From Candidatus Bathyarchaeota archaeon (GTDB taxonomy: Archaea; Thermoproteota; Bathyarchaeia; Bathyarchaeales; UBA233), in assembly GCA_003661945.1 (NCBI GenBank), contig QMXC01000084.1:1-5815 (forward strand): DNA of 5,815 bases. The letters run 5' to 3'. The number at the start of each line of letters is the position of its first letter. The first letter of the stretch is position 1. Positions 1 to 5,629 of the stretch are shown one piece after another. The notes beneath the pieces were generated by a model. That model had not been told where the DNA came from. It ran no database searches and saw only the letters and a program-made list of their open reading frames with translations. A program made the position numbers and the translations under genes.

Positions 1-69
1 CTCTCGAGGCATGTGATCTAACACGTATTGGCTTATGTCCACCTTGGTTCTGTCACTGGAGGAGTTCAA
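1..69 (-). CDS. N-terminal start of probable archaeal CPSF-like beta-CASP ribonuclease (partial)
   Basis: An open minus-strand frame begins near the proteasome gene and runs off the window; only 23 residues are visible, ending in YVLDHMPRE. The best start is TTG at 69-67, because AGGGGA (84-79) lies 9 nt upstream. GTG at 42-40 is the alternative. The visible end resembles the opening helix of archaeal aCPSF1 proteins (KH-KH-metallo-beta-lactamase-beta-CASP RNases), which often read 'I...I...I(L/R)xxxPxEA'. From general knowledge, aCPSF1 often lies next to psmB in archaea, for example in Methanothermobacter. aCPSF1 acts in mRNA 3'-end formation, transcription termination and RNA decay. The 20-nt gap to psmB suggests one transcript. 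The reading frame itself is reasonably secure; the family call rests on a short match and gene order, so another product is possible. Confidence 0.5.
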   Translation of the reverse strand, partial: MNSSSDRTKVDISQYVLDHMPRE

Positions 70-78
70 AATTTTACT

Positions 79-84
79 TCCCCT
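79..84 (-). promoter_or_regulatory. Shine-Dalgarno site that decides a TTG start
   Basis: AGGGGA on the minus strand lies 9 nt before TTG (69-67), between the psmB stop and the next gene. It favours TTG over the GTG at 42-40 as the start of the gene leaving the window. Confidence 0.45.
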
Positions 85-89
85 TGTTT

Positions 90-731
90 CTAGCCACCGC
101 TTTCAAGTATTTTCTTCTTTTCTTCCACGCTTAATTCGCGATAGCCTTCTTTGCTTATTACTGCCACGTCGAAGCTGTCGCCGCTTGCCGAGTCACGTTT
201 CATAGCTGAGTTTACGGCGCGAACTATTACGGGTAAGGCTTCAGAAACAGACATGTCTTCCTTGAACTTGTCTTCAAGAACTCCGTAAGCGATAGGTGAG
301 CCTGAACCTGTGGCGACGCATTTTTCCTCGGTTAGGCTTCCGAAGGGGTCGAGCATGAACACGTGGGGTCCGGCGTCGTCTACTCCGCCTACGAGAATCT
401 GTGTTAGAAGTGGCGCGTAGCGGGCGGAAAACAGCAGATTGGATATAAGTCTAGCGGCTGCCTTGACGGGCATGGGACGCCCCTGGTTTAGTTTGTATAG
501 CTGAGCATTAGCTTTTAGGATATCCACGGTCCATTGGGCGTCAGCTACAGTTCCGGAAATCGTCATGGCTAGATGGTCGTCGATTTGGTAAATTTTCTTC
601 CCTTTCTTGTGCGCTATGAAAGTTCCCATGGTTACACGTGTGTCTGAGGAGAGGATGACTCCGTCTTTGCATGTTACTCCTATGGTGGTTGTTCCTCGCA
701 GCGCTAACTTGTTAGGTCTTTCGGGTAACAT
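90..731 (-). CDS. psmB: 20S proteasome beta subunit, catalytically competent
   Basis: This is the proteolytic subunit of the archaeal 20S proteasome: a Ntn-hydrolase fold that forms the two inner heptameric rings and degrades unfolded proteins delivered by PAN or Cdc48-type ATPases. The 213-residue length is typical. A 13-residue propeptide ends LRG before Thr14, the expected autocleavage point (Gly/Thr) and N-terminal nucleophile. The partners are present: Asp30 (mature 17), Lys46 (mature 33), and Asp180/Ser183 in the RDSASGDSF segment (mature about 166/169). The GSGS segment at 142-145 is also typical. So this is an active beta subunit, not the inactive paralogue some Thermoproteota carry. 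The ATG at 731 is the only sensible start: TAA at 749-747 lies in frame upstream, and GGAG (746-743) sits 11 nt before the ATG, slightly long. It is probably co-transcribed with the following RNase-like gene. Confidence 0.96.
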   Translation of the reverse strand: MLPERPNKLALRGTTTIGVTCKDGVILSSDTRVTMGTFIAHKKGKKIYQIDDHLAMTISGTVADAQWTVDILKANAQLYKLNQGRPMPVKAAARLISNLLFSARYAPLLTQILVGGVDDAGPHVFMLDPFGSLTEEKCVATGSGSPIAYGVLEDKFKEDMSVSEALPVIVRAVNSAMKRDSASGDSFDVAVISKEGYRELSVEEKKKILESGG

Positions 732-776
732 TCGATTCGTTTCTCCTTAAAATCGAAAACACTCGCGTCTCACCGA

Positions 777-794
777 GTTTCGTGCTGACGAAAC
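777..794. repeat. Perfect 7-bp inverted repeat with 4-nt loop, between GH57 gene and psmB
   Basis: GTTTCGT (777-783), loop GCTG (784-787), ACGAAAC (788-794) form a perfect stem. It sits 49 nt past the GH57 stop and 46 nt before the psmB start. Three roles fit: a stem-loop at the 3' end of the GH57 mRNA, a hairpin in the psmB leader, or a DNA operator. No U-tract follows directly on the minus strand (the first TTTT is about 20 nt on), so a bacterial-style intrinsic terminator is unlikely. Confidence 0.45.
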
Positions 795-817
795 AGCATT
801 TACGTATCATAGAGGAG

Positions 818-840
818 CCATTAATTAGTTTTACGGTAAG
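818..840 (-). promoter_or_regulatory. Possible TATA-like promoter element for psmB
   Basis: The minus strand reads CCGTAAAACTAATTAATGG here, the most AT-rich part of the 111-nt gap. Used as a TATA box, it would start transcription near 795 and give psmB a leader of about 65 nt containing most or all of the 777-794 hairpin. The match to an archaeal TTTATA-type box is weak, and psmB could instead be read through from the GH57 gene. Confidence 0.22.
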
Positions 841-842
841 AT

Positions 843-2432
843 TCATCTGACAAACAGTTCACGCTTACCAGAAGACTTCGCTAAACTTTTGAGTTCAGAA
901 ATTCGCCTTTGAACAGTTTCTAAAAGCGCCTTCCGCAGTTCTTCTCCTCTCAAGCCGGATTCGCAGACCTGACGTAGCTTGTCCGCTAGGACATCGTCTC
1001 CGATTACTTGACGCACCCAAGTTTCAAAGTCGCTTCTTTGAGCGTGAAACTCGACGGACTGCAGATGTACGGATTTTAGAATCGTGTGGAACTCTTCTAG
1101 GCTGAAAGCAATAAACGGCGTGGCTCGAGCGAACTCTCGGAAAAAGACGAAGGCTTTGGCAGCAGGCACCCTTCGCAGTATTCTTTTCGCGGTTAAACGC
1201 GGAGTCTCAAACCTTTCTATAACTCTTTTTTCGAAGTCCGAGAGAATTTTTGAGAAGACAACGAAGGCTTCAACCGCGCTGTTGTAGGGATTAAAGTAGC
1301 TGTGCACGTCTCCGGGACCAGCGCCTTTGGTGCTCATATAGTATAGGTGGTCGCTGCTTTGGAGACATCGCCATACTCGAATGAGGTTGGGGTCTTCGGT
1401 GTCCTTAACGAGTTCGCCGAGTGCTTTTAAAGATTCGTAACACGTTAGCTGCATGGAGTTTCCCAGCCACGCGCTCGTATCACGTTCCAAGTCAGCCCAA
1501 GAAATAGTTTCGAAGTCGCCTACGTCTATTTCGCCGACAGGCTGATGCTTCTCCACAACCTCCGTTGGCGTCGCAAAAGATAGGTGGTGCCATTTCAGTA
1601 TTTCTCCGGGGAGCCACCGTAGAAACTCGTGGATTCCGCTTTCCGGCCAGTGGTGTTCACCGAATGTTTCGTAGTCTACGAAGATTGTTATAGCTTGTCC
1701 GGGAGTAGCGGCTACCCAACTTGAGTATTTGTCCGCGGTGAGAGGCCACTCGTTCCACCATCTCGAGGTGAAGCGGAACCCTATGTCGTCGGAAAGCCGG
1801 TAGTTTCTCATCAGAACCCGTATGTTGCAGCCTTTGGCTTTATAGACGTAGTTGGGGCTTCGCCACCGAAGTACGCGTTCAACGCTTTCGGTGATTATTG
1901 CTTTGAACCCTAAAGCTTCAACGGTTTTCGCGATGGAGTTGTTGTAGATGCATTCCGTGTTCTCAAAAGCTCTAGGCGAATAATGAAATACTTCTCGAAT
2001 TCGCTTTCTATGCATATTCACCTGCTCTACGAATTCCGTGCGGTCGATTCCGAAAAGGCTGGAAAGCGAATGATAGTAGGTCTGGCTTAGAAACTCCACG
2101 CATCCCGTTTCTGCAAGCTGCTTAAAGGATTCAAGAAGGCTGGGCTTCCACCGTTCACACTGTTCGATGAATATGCCGGACAAGCTGTAAGCTACCTTGA
2201 ACTTTCGGGTTCCACGCTTGTATCGATCGATGTTTTCGAGAATTATCTGGTTAGCTGGAAAATAGCATTTACGACACGTCCGCTCGAAAATCTTCCTGTT
2301 CAATTCGTTGTCGAAGTAGACGTCGAAAAGATCTTTCTCGCCGATCCGTTGTCCAGCAAGGAGGCTTGGGTCAAAGTTGCGGTTAAGCCTTAACGGCTGA
2401 TGAACTTCGAAGATGAAACAAACGTCGGTCAT
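843..2432 (-). CDS. GH57 family alpha-amylase-type enzyme with C-terminal DUF5752-like domain
   Basis: This is a retaining glycoside hydrolase of family 57, acting on alpha-1,4-glucans such as glycogen or maltooligosaccharides, and closest in style to the archaeal MJ1611-type alpha-amylases. All family landmarks are visible: HQP at 11-13; conserved region II at 110-123 (GCVEF...YYHSL); FENTE with Glu160 as the presumed nucleophile; FVDYETFGEH with Asp253 as the presumed acid/base; and a region V-like segment around 316-328 followed by SDHLYYM (360-366). No signal peptide or membrane segment is seen, so it is probably cytosolic and used for storage glucan turnover. Residues about 420-515 form a separate extension with VEFH...DFETWVR..IGDD and LRGEELR..LL, which resembles DUF5752, a domain of unknown role found on archaeal GH57 proteins. 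The ATG is fixed by an in-frame TAG just upstream. Exact specificity (amylase or glucanotransferase) cannot be read from sequence. Confidence 0.9.
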   Translation of the reverse strand: MTDVCFIFEVHQPLRLNRNFDPSLLAGQRIGEKDLFDVYFDNELNRKIFERTCRKCYFPANQIILENIDRYKRGTRKFKVAYSLSGIFIEQCERWKPSLLESFKQLAETGCVEFLSQTYYHSLSSLFGIDRTEFVEQVNMHRKRIREVFHYSPRAFENTECIYNNSIAKTVEALGFKAIITESVERVLRWRSPNYVYKAKGCNIRVLMRNYRLSDDIGFRFTSRWWNEWPLTADKYSSWVAATPGQAITIFVDYETFGEHHWPESGIHEFLRWLPGEILKWHHLSFATPTEVVEKHQPVGEIDVGDFETISWADLERDTSAWLGNSMQLTCYESLKALGELVKDTEDPNLIRVWRCLQSSDHLYYMSTKGAGPGDVHSYFNPYNSAVEAFVVFSKILSDFEKRVIERFETPRLTAKRILRRVPAAKAFVFFREFARATPFIAFSLEEFHTILKSVHLQSVEFHAQRSDFETWVRQVIGDDVLADKLRQVCESGLRGEELRKALLETVQRRISELKSLAKSSGKRELFVR

Positions 2433-2554
2433 CTAAACGCCTAATCTTCTTTAGAAAATCCTAGCTCCTCTTAACGTTTTCCCATAAGCTTTAAAGGTTT
2501 AAACCACAAGCTTATGAAAGGAAAGGAGAGAAACATAGCTTTAAGTGATCATGT
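2433..2554. promoter_or_regulatory. Divergent promoter region between GH57 gene and egsA operon
   Basis: These 122 bases separate two head-to-head genes. TATA-like TTTAAA cores occur within 2489-2503, close to the middle. On the plus strand CTTTAAAGG (2489-2497) would place transcription starts near 2520; on the minus strand CTTTAAAGC (2496-2488) would place them near 2465. Each predicted leader then carries a purine-rich GGAG (plus 2525-2528; minus in GAGGAG at 2470-2465). In both directions that GGAG lies about 26-32 nt from the start codon, farther than a normal Shine-Dalgarno. The central part is palindromic. Confidence 0.6.
2483..2516. repeat. Nested palindrome at the divergent promoter (candidate operator)
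   Basis: A perfect 9-bp inverted repeat, CATAAGCTT (2483-2491) and AAGCTTATG (2508-2516), flanks a 16-bp spacer. The spacer contains a second perfect palindrome, GGTTTAAACC (2496-2505). The TATA-like cores of both promoters lie inside it, so a symmetric factor bound here would affect both GH57 and egsA transcription. Confidence 0.65.
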
Positions 2555-3613
2555 TTGACCATGAAACGTCACCGCATGCAGCTTCCCCGCGAAGTGATAG
2601 TCGGCGAGGGGACGCTGGACTCGGTAACTGAGGTTTTCGAAAGACTCGGTTTTTCAGAATCCGCCCTCGTTGTGACAGGTCATAAAACCATGGAAGTAGC
2701 TGGAAAAACCGTTATCCAAATGCTTGAGGATCGCGGAGTGAAGGTTGACTCCATAATTGTGGATTCCTCTGCCCTACAAGAAGTTCAGATGGTTGAAGCG
2801 AAGATACGTGAGGAGAAGCCTCAAGTGGTTTTCGGAATAGGCGGTGGAACGAAAATTGACGTGGCGAAGGTAAGTTCAGCCTACGAGAATGTTCCTTTCA
2901 TTAGCGTTCCAACAACCGCTTCGCATGATGGAATTGCGAGTCCCGTGGCTTCCTTAAAAGGGTTTAGAAAGCCCTACTCGGTTATGGCTCAAGCTCCGCT
3001 TGCGATAATAGCGGATACAGAAATCATAATGAAGGCTCCGAAACGGTTCTCAATCAGCGGATGCGGCGACGTAGTTGCCAAACTCACGGCGGTGAGAGAC
3101 TGGGAGCTCGCGCATAAGGTTCGAAACGAATACTACGGCGAATACGCTGCAAGCTTGGCTTTGATGAGCGCCCAGCTCATAATGGAAAACGCTGAGCTAA
3201 TAAAGGAGAACGAGGAAGAAGGCTTACGTGTTTTGCTGGAGGCTTTGATAAGCTGCGGAGTAGCCATGAGCATAGCTGGAAGCAGCCGCCCGTGCAGCGG
3301 TTCTGAACACTTGTTTAGCCACGCCTTGGATTTGACAGCGTCAAAGCATGCACTACACGGGGAGCAATGCGGTGTTGGAACCATAATGATGGCGTTTCTT
3401 CACGGCATAAACTGGAAAAACGTCAAAAAAACGCTTGAAACCCTAGAGGCTCCGACAACGGCTTCCGACCTAGGCATAACAGTTGAAGAGCTTGTGAGAG
3501 CTTTGGTCGAAGCTAAAAAAATCCGTCCGGAACGATACACAATACTGAACGAAGTTAACATGGACGCCCACTTCGCCGAGAAACTCGCGAAAAACACCGG
3601 TGTAATAGAATAA
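2555..3613 (+). CDS. egsA: sn-glycerol-1-phosphate dehydrogenase
   Basis: This enzyme reduces dihydroxyacetone phosphate with NAD(P)H to sn-glycerol-1-phosphate, the backbone of archaeal ether lipids; it is cytosolic and Zn-dependent. Its 352 residues fit the family. The N-terminal nucleotide-binding part carries GIGGGTKIDVAK (94-105), followed by the family hallmark PTTASHDGIASPVAS (119-133). Likely metal ligands are Asp172 (GCGDVVAK), His252 (GSEHLFSH) and His268 (HGEQ), by analogy with glycerol dehydrogenase. The start is uncertain: the longest frame begins at TTG 2555, just after an in-frame TGA at 2546-2548. ATG at 2561 (MKRHRMQLPREV) or ATG at 2576 (MQLPREV) is at least as likely, because homologues begin just before LPREV. 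No Shine-Dalgarno sits at the right distance from any of them. Translation is coupled to the next gene. Confidence 0.95.
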   Translation: MTMKRHRMQLPREVIVGEGTLDSVTEVFERLGFSESALVVTGHKTMEVAGKTVIQMLEDRGVKVDSIIVDSSALQEVQMVEAKIREEKPQVVFGIGGGTKIDVAKVSSAYENVPFISVPTTASHDGIASPVASLKGFRKPYSVMAQAPLAIIADTEIIMKAPKRFSISGCGDVVAKLTAVRDWELAHKVRNEYYGEYAASLALMSAQLIMENAELIKENEEEGLRVLLEALISCGVAMSIAGSSRPCSGSEHLFSHALDLTASKHALHGEQCGVGTIMMAFLHGINWKNVKKTLETLEAPTTASDLGITVEELVRALVEAKKIRPERYTILNEVNMDAHFAEKLAKNTGVIE

Positions 3614-4077
3614 TGCCGAAGAAAAAACGTCTAGTCACCCTAGTAGGCAAAAAACAGGCTCGAAAAGGATTCAAATTCATTTTCAGCATGCCTTCAGCTC
3701 AATGCGAAAACTGCGAATACCGCCAAGTATGCGTGGAAAAACTGGAGCCAGAACGAGTTTACCAAGTTGTACGACTTCGCGAAAACGTTTTTCCATGTCC
3801 GCTACATGAAGAAGGTGTACGGGTAGTCGAAGTGGTTGAAGCCGAAGTCTCCGCGGCTATTCCTTCTAAGCTGGCTGTAGAAGGCGCAACCATAGTTTTT
3901 AAGATTCCAGAATGCGAAGCGGCTTCATGCGAGAACGCGGCGTTGTGTTACCCTGTTGGGCTTAAAAATGGGGATAAATGCCTCATAGTTAGGGTTGAGA
4001 AAAAACTGAGCTGCGCTGAAGGTTTTTCGCTCGTTAAGGCTAGGCTTCGGCGGGTTTCCTCTGATAAGTCTCGATGA
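3613..4077 (+). CDS. UPF0179 family cysteine-rich protein, function unknown
   Basis: This matches the archaeal UPF0179 family in length (154 residues) and pattern, including VTLVGKKQA near the start, CPLHEEGVRVVEV (62-74), and YPVGLKNGDKC (113-123). It has nine cysteines: 31, 34, 40 and 62 in a CX2CX5C...C set, and 101, 106, 112, 123 and 134 in a second. The spacing suggests two metal or Fe-S sites; that is inference, and no enzyme motif is visible. Charged basic residues mark both ends. The ATG shares its A with the egsA stop (TAATG), and GGTG at 3599-3602 lies 10 nt upstream, so the two are probably translated by coupled ribosomes. The pairing hints at a role near lipid or redox metabolism but does not prove it. 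The 3' end overlaps the opposing FKBP gene by 38 bp. Confidence 0.92.
   Translation: MPKKKRLVTLVGKKQARKGFKFIFSMPSAQCENCEYRQVCVEKLEPERVYQVVRLRENVFPCPLHEEGVRVVEVVEAEVSAAIPSKLAVEGATIVFKIPECEAASCENAALCYPVGLKNGDKCLIVRVEKKLSCAEGFSLVKARLRRVSSDKSR
4000..4005 (-). terminator. Possible T-tract terminator of the FKBP transcript
   Basis: Reading the minus strand past the FKBP stop, a TTTTTT run lies about 35 nt downstream, inside the opposing UPF0179 gene. Archaeal RNA polymerase often stops at such T-runs without a strong hairpin. Only a weak AGC/GCT stem precedes it, so this is tentative. Confidence 0.3.
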
Positions 4078-4738
4078 ACCTTACGGTTTGGATTTCCGGG
4101 AAAAACTTTTGTATGTCCATGGCTATTCCGCGTTTTGCCAGCTGGATTCCTTCAATGTAGAAGGCTTCTTCAGGTATTTCCAGCTCTATTAGGGCTTCTT
4201 TCATTTTCAGCTTGAACTTCTCTATCTCAACGGGCGGTATTCTCCTATGGACGAGTGCTAAAACCTTTTCTTTCGGGTCTTCAATTTTCTTCTTCACTGT
4301 GATTTCGTAGACTAGGGTTTTTCCGGCTAAGGGCGGGTTGAAGTCGAGCTGAACTCTTCCCCCGCCTATTGTTCTCACAGTTGCGGGTTTTCCGTTGAAC
4401 TCTATTTGCGCCCCAATTTGCGGCGTGATTCCCTTGGCTACGAGCCGCCGTAGCGGAACAAGCCTAACTTTTTCGGGGTCTCGTGGACCAAAGGCTTTTT
4501 CCGGTGGAATTTCGATTTCGCTTGTTTTTTCGAGCTCGAGGTTTTGCAGAGCCTCGTCTAGGGCTTTTAGCACCCATCCTTCGCCTACTACCACGAGTTT
4601 CGGCTCGTAGATTTCTCCTTCCTTGTAAAGCCTTTCTTTTTTCGCAACTTCTTCAATCGTGGTGTCGAAAATGTCGCCTGTTTCCTTTACTTTAGCGACG
4701 TAGTCAATTAGTATGAAGTCGCCCTTTTCGAAAGCCAT
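4040..4738 (-). CDS. FKBP-type peptidyl-prolyl isomerase, long archaeal SlyD-like form
   Basis: This is a cytosolic protein-folding helper: a prolyl cis-trans isomerase with a chaperone insert. The FKBP half begins GDFILIDYVAKV with Tyr13, then IFDTT (23-27), VVVGEG (49-54) and EIEIPPEKAFG (74-84). An insert-in-flap domain runs about 85-130, and the FKBP fold resumes at LDFNPPLAGKTL (131-142). Residues about 155-232 form the extra C-terminal domain of long archaeal FKBPs (FKBP26 type), and 232 residues is usual for that class. Two small departures are seen: NPPLAG where SlyD-type proteins usually have NH-LAG, and Ala59 where a Gly is common. The ATG at 4738 has only a weak GATGAG upstream. 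A TATA-like element about 40 nt upstream suggests its own promoter and a short leader. It is convergent with UPF0179. Confidence 0.92.
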   Translation of the reverse strand: MAFEKGDFILIDYVAKVKETGDIFDTTIEEVAKKERLYKEGEIYEPKLVVVGEGWVLKALDEALQNLELEKTSEIEIPPEKAFGPRDPEKVRLVPLRRLVAKGITPQIGAQIEFNGKPATVRTIGGGRVQLDFNPPLAGKTLVYEITVKKKIEDPKEKVLALVHRRIPPVEIEKFKLKMKEALIELEIPEEAFYIEGIQLAKRGIAMDIQKFFPEIQTVRFIETYQRKPAEA

Positions 4739-4770
4739 CAGTTCTCATCTCGAACACCACAACTCTGAAT

Positions 4771-4790
4771 CTAAGCTTTAATCTTTTTCG
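4771..4790 (-). promoter_or_regulatory. Putative BRE/TATA promoter of the FKBP gene
   Basis: The minus strand reads CGAAAAAG followed by ATTAAAGCTTAG in the 77-nt gap behind the GNAT gene. A purine-rich BRE-like stretch followed by an AT box, about 35-40 nt before the ATG, fits an archaeal promoter with a very short leader. Its TAAGCTTTAA (plus strand, 4772-4781) also occurs exactly at 2485-2494 in the egsA/GH57 promoter. Confidence 0.45.
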
Positions 4791-4815
4791 GTTAAAACTC
4801 CAACTTTAACCCTTT

Positions 4816-5607
4816 TCAAGGCTTTAGCCCCGTGTCCACATCTATCCACAGTTTTTCACCGATGTTTCGATACCCGATTTTCTCGTAAACCCTCAGGGCG
4901 GGATAATTATCCGACCTAACGAATAACGCTGCGGATTCAGCGCTGCTCAAAGCATGCTTAGTGATGGCTGAAACAGCATAGGTTGCATAGCCCTTGCCTC
5001 TATGTTTTGGATGCGTGTAGACTCCGCCTATCATCCAGACTTGAGGAAGTTGTAAGAAACTAGCTGCGTAAGAAACGAGTTCGTCGTCGTTGACAAAAAC
5101 TCCGTAAACCGGCATGCTCCGAATCCATTCAGCATATCTTTCTTCGCTATCGGGCACGCGGTCTGCTCTCGTCAAAAGTAACTGTAAAAGCTTCGGTGCA
5201 TCTTCAACTTTTAATCTTCGAACAAAGGGCGAATCGAAGAATTTTGCTTCGCCCTTTCTTACCAGCATCCATTTTTCAACGTAAACCTTGGCTCGCGGAA
5301 AAGCTTTCTTAACCGTTTCTAAGAGATGCGGCTCAGCGTGTATAACCATCGAGGTTTCAGGCGCGTATCCGAGGAGTTTTTCCACGGCTTCAGCTGTTCC
5401 TTCGAGAATCACGCTTGGGAAGCGAAGAGCGGTATATGTCAAAATGTAGGCTTTTATGGAGCCTTTATTGTCGAGGGCTACATACATCGTGGTATGCTCG
5501 GGTCTATATTGAATATCATAGAAGGCGAAAACATGTCTTATCACGTCTTTTCGTAGGAAATCGAGTACGAACGGTTTATTTTCTTCGTTGACCTCCACTA
5601 TGCGCAT
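4816..5607 (-). CDS. GNAT family N-acetyltransferase, probable tandem-GNAT protein
   Basis: The C-terminal half (about 128-263) is a recognisable GNAT domain that would move an acyl group from acyl-CoA to an amine. Motif A is GGVYTHPKHRGKGYAT with the CoA pyrophosphate loop RGKGYA at 203-208. Motif B has Asn234 and VYEKIGY, with Tyr241 as the usual general acid. This resembles the FR47-like subgroup. The N-terminal half (1-115) has GNAT-like features (a VALDNKGSIKAYI strand-turn-strand at 43-55 and a helix-rich start) but no RxxGxG loop, so it looks like a degenerate GNAT copy, as in other two-domain members. The substrate is unknown. No signal peptide or membrane segment is seen. Start ATG 5607; the nearest GGAG lies 12 nt upstream. 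The gene follows the PLP enzyme by 22 nt, so the two are probably one operon. Confidence 0.88.
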   Translation of the reverse strand: MRIVEVNEENKPFVLDFLRKDVIRHVFAFYDIQYRPEHTTMYVALDNKGSIKAYILTYTALRFPSVILEGTAEAVEKLLGYAPETSMVIHAEPHLLETVKKAFPRAKVYVEKWMLVRKGEAKFFDSPFVRRLKVEDAPKLLQLLLTRADRVPDSEERYAEWIRSMPVYGVFVNDDELVSYAASFLQLPQVWMIGGVYTHPKHRGKGYATYAVSAITKHALSSAESAALFVRSDNYPALRVYEKIGYRNIGEKLWIDVDTGLKP

Positions 5608-5629
5608 TTCGGGCTGTTTCTCCGCACGG

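Noticed and set aside
1084..1287. Plus-strand open frame opposite the GH57 C-terminal region
   Set aside because: Low-complexity, basic antisense translation with no start signal; a shadow of the real gene.
2551..2631. A 26-codon open frame from ATG 2551 overlapping the egsA start in another frame (possible leader peptide)
   Set aside because: No Shine-Dalgarno at proper distance, no peptide pattern, and it would compete with egsA initiation; chance is the simpler reading.
3133..3597. Two minus-strand open frames opposite egsA
   Set aside because: Both lie wholly inside egsA, are Ser/Ala-rich as expected from antisense reading, and have no family resemblance.
4395..4695. Plus-strand open frames opposite the FKBP gene
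   Set aside because: They mirror the codon bias of a well-recognised gene and have no recognisable protein pattern.
4739..4815. Small RNA or riboswitch in the gap before the FKBP gene
   Set aside because: Only AT-rich promoter-like sequence; no stable paired structure was found by eye.
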